A stretch of 13,748 bases of DNA. Source: JAHEDH01 sp965364515. Lineage in GTDB: Bacteria > Actinomycetota > Acidimicrobiia > Spongiisociales > ZC4RG35. The DNA lies in contig CBDTXZ010000073.1 in NCBI GenBank assembly GCA_965364515.1, forward strand, positions 1 to 13,748. The letters are read 5' to 3'. The position numbers and the translations under genes were made by a program. Below, piece by piece: positions 7,276 to 13,748 of this stretch. Each line of letters opens with the position of its first letter. Position 1 is the stretch's first letter. The notes below the pieces were generated by a model. That model was not told the DNA's origin, ran no database searches, and saw only the letters and a list, made by a program, of their open reading frames with translations.

Positions 7276-7745
7276 GGCGCGACCTCGAAGTCGGCGAGAA
7301 GGACTCCTGACCCCTCCAGCTCCAACTCGAAGATGCCGGGGATGTCGGCGGTGAACTCGATCGAGCCAGGAGTGCCGGGTTCCAGGTCCACGAAGAGGTC
7401 GTAGCCGTGGAGGTGGCCCTCATCGGCAACATCGGAGACGATGGTCAGTTCCACCGGCTCACCGAGCGGGACTTCGATCCGCCCGCCTCCCGTCACTTCG
7501 CCGCCCGCATACGAGATCGACACCTGGACGACCCCGGGCTGGGTGGTGGTGGTCGTCTCCGGCGCGGTCGTCGTCTCTTGGACCGTCGTCGTCACATCCG
7601 CAACCGTCGTGGTCGATGGCTGCGTCGTCGTGGTGGTCGCCTCGGCGACCGACGTTGCGGGTTCAGACGAGGTGGTGTCGGAGGTCTCCGACGTGCACCC
7701 TGCCACCAGCAGAATGGTCGCGGCAATGAAGACAACTGATCTCAT
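7272..7745 (-). CDS. Cupredoxin-like lipoprotein with Thr-rich linker
   Basis: This 157-aa protein has a short signal peptide with a lipobox, LLVAGC, giving lipid-modified Cys17. A low-complexity Thr-rich linker (about 18-70) follows, including runs such as TTTTTQPSTTT. The C-terminal domain (about 72-157) is beta-rich and resembles cupredoxin_1-type domains, with the segment GHLHGYDLF and the closing pattern IEFTADIPGIFELELEG. His111 and His113 are candidate ligands. The domain has no Cys or Met, so a classical type 1 blue-copper site is not possible. It would be displayed on the outer face of the cell membrane. The start at 7745 has GAGGAG seven bases upstream; the open frame runs on to 8132 but that extension lies over the PLP enzyme gene. 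The 3' end overlaps the TTG start of the membrane protein gene. Confidence 0.84.
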   Translation of the reverse strand: MRSVVFIAATILLVAGCTSETSDTTSSEPATSVAEATTTTTQPSTTTVADVTTTVQETTTAPETTTTTQPGVVQVSISYAGGEVTGGGRIEVPLGEPVELTIVSDVADEGHLHGYDLFVDLEPGTPGSIEFTADIPGIFELELEGSGVLLADFEVAP

Positions 7746-7771
7746 GGGGGAACTCCTCGAGTGTTCGGACA

Positions 7772-7798
7772 AAGGTAGCTGCATCCCCGAAGCATCCC
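7772..7798 (-). promoter_or_regulatory. Candidate promoter of cupredoxin-like operon, with GGGATGC direct repeat
   Basis: On the minus strand, TACCTT (7777-7772) fits the TANNNT -10 pattern and lies upstream of the GAGGAG ribosome binding site. Just upstream are two copies of GGGATGC (plus-strand GCATCCC at 7781-7787 and 7792-7798) exactly 11 bp apart, one helical turn, where a regulator touching the -35 region could bind. No TTGACA-like -35 is present at the right distance. Confidence 0.35.
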
Positions 7799-7818
7799 TT
7801 TTCGAGTTGTCAGGGCCG

Positions 7819-9041
7819 TCAGCGCTCGATGCCGGTGGCCAAGACAAGAACGGACTCGCTCGATTCGATCGATGATCCAAGCTCACCGTCGAGCAGGCCT
7901 GCGACCCCGGCCGATCCGGTCGCGCTGGCAGCGATTCCCGATACCTGATTGACGACCTGGTGGGCCTGGAGAATCGCCGCCTCGTCGACCACGACCGGCC
8001 AGCCACCGCTCTCGAGCATGGGTTCCAAGATGCCGATCCAGTCGTACGTGAGATCGTCGAGAATGCCGGTGGCCGCCGACTCCCCCACCGGGTCCCACGG
8101 ATACATGAAACGATCCGGGGCGTTCCTCGCAAGGCTCATGACAACCGCCAGAGCCCCAGCGTCGGATGCCACGGCAGCAGCGCGCACCGGGCCTGGCTGT
8201 GAACGATCCACGCCGGCCGCTGTCAGGAGGCCGTCCCAGGCGCGGTGGAATGGAGCGCATGCACGGGTCTGCACCGGGTGGTATCTCGGCTCCACCCTGA
8301 CCCAGTCGCGAGTGACCGCGTAGCCCATCCCGGCCGCAAACGCCGAGGCCATCGCACCTCCTCCGATCTGAACCATGACCCGCAACGGCCCTTCGACACC
8401 GGAGTTGCCGAGCTCTTCTGCGACCTCCCACCCCAGGGTGCGGCCGCCGTCGATGGTCGTCGGCGTCACGGTGCTCTGAACCGAGAAAGGCGTCGCTCCG
8501 GCCTCGACGGCCTCGAGGAAGCGGAGATAGGTGGGATCACCCGCCTCACCCGGTCTGCGCTCACACACCTCGATCCGAGCATCGAGGCGCTCGAGAGCTT
8601 CGACGACCGGGCGTTCCGCCCATGTGGGAATGAACACGCGGAGGGGTCTCTCCTCGGCTCGAGCCACGACGGCGGCAGCCAGTGCGGCGTTGCCGCACGA
8701 GGCGATTGCGAGCTCAGACTCTTCACTGGGGACGTCCAGAGCCAGGTGGAGCATGACGCCGAAGAGGTGACGCGCCTTGTGGGAGCCACCGACGTTGTGG
8801 GTGTCGTCCTTGATCCAGAGCCGCTCGGTCGCCAATCCGAGTGCGATCGCAGTCTCTGCGTCCAGGGACAGCGGGGTCACCTCGAAGCCCCGACCGTCGA
8901 TCGTGCGCAGCGCCTCGTCGAGACGTTCGATCAGTGCGATGAAGTCGCCATCGGACCATCCGGCTGCGTGCGCCCGACCGAACGATTCCAGCAGCCGTCG
9001 GTATCGGATGAACGGGTTGGAAGAGCTGCAGTCGATCAGGT

Positions 9042-9045
<4 letters not shown>
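7819..9045 (-). CDS. Fold type II PLP-dependent enzyme 2 (threonine synthase / dehydratase-like)
   Basis: This 408-aa protein belongs to the tryptophan-synthase-beta (fold type II) PLP superfamily. The Schiff-base lysine is Lys90 in NVGGSHKARHL. The substrate/cofactor loop is SCGNAA (116-121), and the glycine loop for the PLP phosphate is QIGGGAMASAF. The N terminus (SSSNPFIRYRRLL, then GF-x2-TPL) resembles threonine-synthase-like proteins. Expected chemistry is beta- or gamma-elimination or replacement on an amino acid; the substrate is unknown. Diaminopropionate ammonia-lyase-like activity is an alternative but its usual motif around the lysine is not matched. The start is the GTG at 9045, which overlaps the TGA of PLP enzyme 1 as GTGA, so the pair is probably translationally coupled. 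The frame stays open further upstream only inside the previous gene. Confidence 0.88.
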
Positions 9046-10525
<1,480 letters not shown>

Positions 10526-10526
<1 letters not shown>

Positions 10527-10572
10527 TCTTGTGACGCTAATGCGGATATGACCGGCGTTTCCGTCACAAGAA
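10526..10572 (-). promoter_or_regulatory. Promoter of PLP enzyme 1 with perfect 11-bp inverted repeat
   Basis: Plus-strand TTCTTGTGACG (10526-10536) and CGTCACAAGAA (10562-10572) are exact reverse complements with 25 bp between them. The proximal arm overlaps the first base of the start codon and part of the minus-strand hexamer TAGCGT (10539-10534), a TANNNT -10 candidate 7 nt before the ATG. GGAAAC, resembling ECF-sigma -35 boxes, lies about 17 bp further upstream. The repeat could be a two-site operator or, on read-through RNA from the amidase gene, a stem that hides the start codon. Confidence 0.55.
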
Positions 10573-10583
10573 CGCACTCGGCT

Positions 10584-11423
10584 TCACAGTTCTGCGATTC
10601 GTTCGTAGGTCTCGGGTCGGCGGTCACGGAAGAACTGCCAGTAGTTGCGCGTCTCCTCCACCATCGACATGTCGAGATCCCTGACGACGACGTCGTCATC
10701 GGTGTCCGATCCCAGCTCGCCGACGAAGTTGGCCCGCGGATCGACGAAATACGACGACCCGTAATACCGGGTCCCCTCGTTGGGATCGACTCCGACCCGG
10801 TTGATCGCTCCGATGAAGTACTCATTCGCGACGGCAGCAGCCGGTTGTTCGAGCCGCCACAGGTAGTCCGAGTGACCCTTGGTGGTGGCGGACGGGTTGA
10901 AGACGATCTTGGCGCCGTTCAGCCCGAGCTCTCGCCACCCCTCCGGGAAGTGCCGGTCGTAGCAGATGTACACGCCGATCCTGCCGACGGCGGTGTCGAA
11001 CACGGGGTAGCCGAGGTTGCCCGGTCGGAAGTAGAACTTCTCCCAGAATCCCTTCACCTGGGGGATGTGATTCTTCCGGTACTTCCCGAGCATCTCCCCG
11101 TCGGCATCGATCACCATCGCAGTGTTGTAGTACGTGCCCTCGTCGACCATCTCGAACATGGGGACAACGAGCACCATGCCAGTCTCCTTGGCCAACGCAG
11201 ACATCCGCTCGGTGGTCGGACCCGGCATCGGCTCTGCGTACGAGAAGTGCTCTCGCTCCTGCACGGCGCAGAAGTAGGGCGTGGAGAAGATCTCCTGGAA
11301 ACACAAAACCCGGGCGCCATCATCCGCTGCCTCACGGGCGTACCCGATCTGCTTGTCGATCATCGACTCGACGTCGCCGGTCCATTCGGCCTGCACCAGG
11401 GCCGCACGCACGATGTTGTTCAT
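10584..11423 (-). CDS. Nitrilase-superfamily amidase, beta-ureidopropionase (N-carbamoyl-beta-alanine amidase)-like
   Basis: This 279-aa protein shows the complete nitrilase-fold triad: Glu44 (CFQEIF), Lys117 (KYRKNHIP) and Cys154 (ICYDRHFPEG), with the accessory Glu128 also present. The stretches RKNHIP, FYFRPGNLGYPVFDT, GLNGAKIVFNPSAT, INRVG and YYGSSYFVDP match the pattern of beta-ureidopropionases and related N-carbamoyl-amino-acid or N-carbamoylputrescine amidases. These hydrolyse a terminal ureido group to amine, CO2 and ammonia. Beta-ureidopropionase is the best reading, but specificity within this branch is not certain. The ATG at 11423 has GAGGAG five bases upstream. The gene lies 44 bp after the RidA-like gene and 57 bp before PLP enzyme 1, all on the minus strand. 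No dihydropyrimidinase or dihydropyrimidine dehydrogenase gene is in the window. Confidence 0.88.
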   Translation of the reverse strand: MNNIVRAALVQAEWTGDVESMIDKQIGYAREAADDGARVLCFQEIFSTPYFCAVQEREHFSYAEPMPGPTTERMSALAKETGMVLVVPMFEMVDEGTYYNTAMVIDADGEMLGKYRKNHIPQVKGFWEKFYFRPGNLGYPVFDTAVGRIGVYICYDRHFPEGWRELGLNGAKIVFNPSATTKGHSDYLWRLEQPAAAVANEYFIGAINRVGVDPNEGTRYYGSSYFVDPRANFVGELGSDTDDDVVVRDLDMSMVEETRNYWQFFRDRRPETYERIAEL

Positions 11424-11467
11424 TCGATCTCCTCGAGGCTGGAGAGCGAATGCTACGAGCTGTCTGC

Positions 11468-11848
11468 TCAGCCCACTGCCACGATGGCGATCTCGACCTT
11501 CCACTCCGGACGTGCAAGCGCAGGCACCGTGACGAGGGTCGACGCAGCTCGGTGATCGCCGAAGAACGCGTCACGCGCAGCCATGACCGGCGCCAGGTCC
11601 TCACCGACGACGGCATAGGTCACGACGGACACGACATCGGTCGGCTGCATAGACGCCTCCCCCAGCATCGAGGCGATGTTCGCCCACACCACCTCCGCCT
11701 GTTCCCCGACCCGCACCGGCGTAGTGCCGTCCGGGCGGACGGGAACCACGCCCGACGTGTGGAGCATGCTGGTTCCCGAAGAGAGCACTGCGTGGGCGTA
11801 GTTGGCGGCCGGGGGTGCGATGCCATGAGGGGTGATAGCTCGGTTCAT
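11468..11848 (-). CDS. RidA/YjgF/UK114 family protein lacking the canonical active-site Arg
   Basis: This 126-aa protein has the family's normal length and features: SSGTSMLHTSGVVP near the N terminus, QAEVVWANIASML in the middle and the closing KVEIAIVAV. RidA trimers hydrolyse reactive enamines and imines released by PLP enzymes to the keto acid and ammonia. Canonical RidA needs an arginine (Arg105 in E. coli, in P-A-R-S) to bind the substrate carboxylate. Here the aligned segment is HRAASTL, with Ala102 in that position; the partner Glu (Glu119) is kept and Arg100 lies two residues away. Family members without this Arg generally lack 2-aminoacrylate deaminase activity, so the role may differ. 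The ATG at 11848 has no Shine-Dalgarno sequence. The gene heads the minus-strand run and is divergent from the COG2403 GTPase gene, 59 bp away. Confidence 0.88.
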   Translation of the reverse strand: MNRAITPHGIAPPAANYAHAVLSSGTSMLHTSGVVPVRPDGTTPVRVGEQAEVVWANIASMLGEASMQPTDVVSVVTYAVVGEDLAPVMAARDAFFGDHRAASTLVTVPALARPEWKVEIAIVAVG

Positions 11849-11907
11849 ACTGCGAGTGTGACAGATGACCCGTGACCTGCATCGGCCGAGCGGATATGTT
11901 TCGCCCC
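11849..11907. promoter_or_regulatory. Divergent promoter region between RidA-like and COG2403 GTPase genes
   Basis: This 59-bp gap separates two divergent starts, neither with a ribosome binding site. On the plus strand GTGACC (11872-11877), a 17-bp spacer and TATGTT (11895-11900) form a reasonable promoter; the ATG at 11908 is 7 nt after TATGTT, the geometry of a leaderless mRNA. TGTGAC at 11857-11862 repeats the core of the inverted repeat upstream of PLP enzyme 1, hinting at a shared regulator. Confidence 0.5.
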
Positions 11908-13239
11908 ATGGCCACCTCACCGTCCCCTCCGACCAGAGTCCTCATCCTCGGCGCTGCAGGCCGGGACTTCCACAACTTCAACGTCCTCTACCGCAACGAT
12001 CCCACCAAGGAGGTCGTCGCCTTCACTGCGACCCAGATCCCCGACATCGCTGATCGGGTGTACCCCCCAGAGCTCGCCGGCGCCCTCTATCCGTCGGGTG
12101 TGCCCATCGTGCCGGAAGCCGAGTTGGAATCGCTGATCATCGACCGCTCGATCGACGTCGTCATGTTCGCCTACTCCGACGTCGGTCACGATCACGTGAT
12201 GCACCTGGCCGCACGGGCGAACGCCGCAGGAGCCGCGTTCCTCCTGGCCGGGGACGAGACGATGCTCGAATCCTCGAACCCGGTGATCTCGGTCACGGCC
12301 GCACGGACCGGGTCGGGCAAGAGCCAGACCTCGCGCAAGATTCGCTCGATCGCCGCAGCTGCGGGCGTGAGGGCCGCAGCGATCCGGCATCCCATGCCCT
12401 ATGGGAATCTGGTGAAACAGCGGGTACAGCGCTTCGAGACCTTCGAAGAGCTCATTGCGGCGGAGGCAACCATCGAGGAACGCGAGGAATACGAACCGTA
12501 TCTCCGAGAGGGCGCAATCGTCTTCGCCGGAGCGGACTACGAAGCCATCCTCGCTGCGGCCGAAGCCGAGACCGACGTGATCCTGTGGGACGGCGGGAAC
12601 AACGACACACCGTTCATCCGACCCGATCTCGACATCTGTGTCGTCGACCCCCACCGAGCCGGGCACGAACTGCGCTACTGGCCGGGCGAAGCGAACCTTC
12701 GTCGTGCGGGCGTGGTCGTGATCAACAAGGTCGACTCGGCCGATCCGTCGGATATCGCCACGATCAGAGCCAACATCGCCTCGGCGAACCCGAAGGCGAC
12801 GGTGATCGAAGCCGCATCGACCGTCCGGGTCGACGACCCCCAGCTCATCGCCGGAAAGCGGGTGCTGGTGGTCGAGGACGGGCCCACGACCACCCACGGA
12901 GAGATGGCCTATGGCGCCGGGATGGTGGCGGCGCAGACCTTCGGGGCATCCGAAGTGATCGATCCCAGACCGTACGCCGTCGGGTCACTGGTCGACGTGT
13001 TCGACAAGTGGACCCATCTCGAACAGGTGCTCCCCGCAATGGGGTACGGCGAGCAGCAACGGGCTGACCTGCGCGAGACGATCCACAGGGCGTCCGAGCG
13101 AGCTGACGTGGTGATCATCGGTACGCCGATCGATCTGGCCGGCCTCCTCGACCTCGAGACGCCCTCGGTTCGGGTGTTCTACGACCTCGAGGAGCAGATC
13201 GGCCCAAGCCTCGAGGAGCTGGTCACCCCCCTGCTCTAG
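11908..13239 (+). CDS. COG2403 predicted GTPase (bacterial homologue of cyclic 2,3-diphosphoglycerate synthetase)
   Basis: This 443-aa protein starts with a Rossmann-like domain (VLILGAAGRDFHNFNVLYR), which is highly characteristic of the COG2403 family. A P-loop NTPase domain follows, with Walker A ARTGSGKS (132-139), an acidic motif DGGNND (from Asp228) and the guanine-specificity motif NKVD (273-276). RHPMPYGNL and TIEEREEYEP are further family signatures. The archaeal relative closes 2,3-diphosphoglycerate into its cyclic form using ATP. Bacteria are not known to make cyclic 2,3-diphosphoglycerate as a rule, and the NKVD motif argues for GTP, so the bacterial function is open. The start at 11908 is chosen over ATGs at 11872 and 11896 because conservation begins just after it and a leaderless promoter fits. 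It is divergent from the RidA-like gene, suggesting a link to that cluster. Confidence 0.88.
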   Translation: MATSPSPPTRVLILGAAGRDFHNFNVLYRNDPTKEVVAFTATQIPDIADRVYPPELAGALYPSGVPIVPEAELESLIIDRSIDVVMFAYSDVGHDHVMHLAARANAAGAAFLLAGDETMLESSNPVISVTAARTGSGKSQTSRKIRSIAAAAGVRAAAIRHPMPYGNLVKQRVQRFETFEELIAAEATIEEREEYEPYLREGAIVFAGADYEAILAAAEAETDVILWDGGNNDTPFIRPDLDICVVDPHRAGHELRYWPGEANLRRAGVVVINKVDSADPSDIATIRANIASANPKATVIEAASTVRVDDPQLIAGKRVLVVEDGPTTTHGEMAYGAGMVAAQTFGASEVIDPRPYAVGSLVDVFDKWTHLEQVLPAMGYGEQQRADLRETIHRASERADVVIIGTPIDLAGLLDLETPSVRVFYDLEEQIGPSLEELVTPLL

Positions 13240-13266
13240 AGCCGGCGGCATTCGGTTCCCGGCTCT
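13238..13266. terminator. Hairpin between convergent genes, candidate bidirectional terminator
   Basis: AGAGCCGG (13238-13245) and CCGGCTCT (13259-13266) form a perfect 8-bp stem around a 13-nt loop, beginning inside the GTPase stop codon and lying between two convergent genes. There is no T-run on either side, so it is not a textbook intrinsic terminator; GC-rich hairpins without a T-tract are common candidates in actinobacteria. Confidence 0.45.
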
Positions 13267-13288
13267 GCGAAGCTCGAGACCAGAACAC

Positions 13289-13748
13289 CTAGTCCGCGCC
13301 GAACAGGATGATCGGCTCGTCGATGAGGCTGGACGGGGCCGGCCAGACGCCGATCCTGAAGTCTGGGGTGGAGACGATCTCGAACGGGACATAGACGTCC
13401 AGTTCGTCGACCGAAACACGCTCCCAGGCCACGCCATCCGGCGAGCGCCACAGCGCCGGCAGCGCCTGCGGCTCGCCGCGTCGAGCATCGAAGTCCTGGC
13501 CGGCAACCCAGATGGATCCCTCGGCGACACCGATCACCTGACCGAACATCTGGGCCACGGAGGGATCGGTCGTCTCCGCTGGATGAGGAAGACGCTGCCA
13601 TTGAAGACCATCCGGGGACGTCCAGGCGGTCATCAGCCCGGTTTGGAAGAAGTCGCCCCCGACTGCGATGAACCGGTCTCCGATCCGCGCCAAGTCGTTG
13701 ATCACCTTGTCGTCGAAATCGGCGTTCCCGCGCGGGGTGAGCCGACGC
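13289..13748 (-). CDS. Beta-propeller (BNR/sialidase-like repeat) protein, C-terminal part (5' end outside window)
   Basis: The minus-strand frame is open to the right edge, so the N terminus lies outside; a GTG at 13705 is internal, since the frame continues upstream without a stop. About 153 residues are visible. Two similar segments, TAWTSPDGLQWQRLPH and ALWRSPDGVAWERVSV, are repeats of the W-x-SPDG-x-x-W type found in BNR/sialidase-like propellers. Strings such as RIGDRFIAVGGDF and GSIWVAGQDF fit the other propeller strands. Such proteins in actinobacteria are often secreted or lipid-anchored, but the signal region is not in view, and no catalytic sialidase residues can be judged. The product's function is unknown. 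The gene converges on the GTPase gene with 49 bp between stops. Confidence 0.7.
   Translation of the reverse strand, partial: RRLTPRGNADFDDKVINDLARIGDRFIAVGGDFFQTGLMTAWTSPDGLQWQRLPHPAETTDPSVAQMFGQVIGVAEGSIWVAGQDFDARRGEPQALPALWRSPDGVAWERVSVDELDVYVPFEIVSTPDFRIGVWPAPSSLIDEPIILFGAD

Noticed and set aside
6199..7404. 401-aa plus-strand frame opposite the membrane protein
   Set aside because: Highly charged mirror of a hydrophobic gene; the signal peptide and helices on the minus strand are far more convincing.
7746..8132. N-terminal extension of the cupredoxin-like lipoprotein frame
   Set aside because: It overlaps the PLP enzyme 2 gene on the same strand and would bury a clear signal peptide and lipobox preceded by a GAGGAG site.
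10530..10568. CRP/FNR-type site from TGTGA and TCACA in the inverted repeat
   Set aside because: The half-sites are 29 bp apart, not the 6 bp (CRP) or 4 bp (FNR) required.

Overview
The window is dense, GC-rich bacterial chromosome with almost no spare DNA. GC-rich third codon positions, GTG and TTG starts, several starts without a Shine-Dalgarno sequence that sit just behind a TANNNT hexamer, and a lipoprotein with a Thr-rich linker suggest a high-GC actinobacterium, perhaps Acidimicrobiia-like. That placement is inference: there is no rRNA or other phylogenetic marker. No tRNA, CRISPR array, insertion sequence or phage gene was seen.

Left part (1-4253): the 3' end of a FAD/NAD(P)-dependent disulfide-reductase-fold flavoprotein, then a full-length ABC exporter half-transporter, both on +. 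A TPMT-family SAM methyltransferase (-) converges on the exporter with 2 bp between stop codons. Divergent from the methyltransferase is a 3-hydroxybutyryl-CoA dehydrogenase (+).

Middle (4254-7745): a candidate 75-aa zinc-ribbon protein (-) and a soluble PAS-histidine kinase (+) diverge around a 10-bp palindrome. The kinase abuts a polytopic membrane protein tail to tail, the two stop codons forming TGATCA. The membrane protein (TTG start) overlaps the stop of an upstream cupredoxin-like lipoprotein. This looks like a coupled envelope pair, possibly metal-handling.

Right part (7819-13239) is the most interesting. A minus-strand run reads RidA-like protein, beta-ureidopropionase-like amidase (E-K-C triad), PLP enzyme 1 (494 aa) and PLP enzyme 2 (408 aa). 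The two PLP genes overlap as GTGA. Divergent from the RidA-like gene, 59 bp away, is a COG2403 GTPase related to archaeal cyclic 2,3-diphosphoglycerate synthetase. An amidase that frees an amino acid, PLP enzymes that could eliminate from it, and a RidA-type protein for the enamine/imine make chemical sense as a catabolic route for an N-carbamoyl or ureido compound. The substrate and the GTPase's role are unknown. A perfect 11-bp inverted repeat lies across the start of the first PLP gene.

The right edge carries the C-terminal part of a beta-propeller-like protein (-), separated from the GTPase gene by a candidate hairpin terminator.
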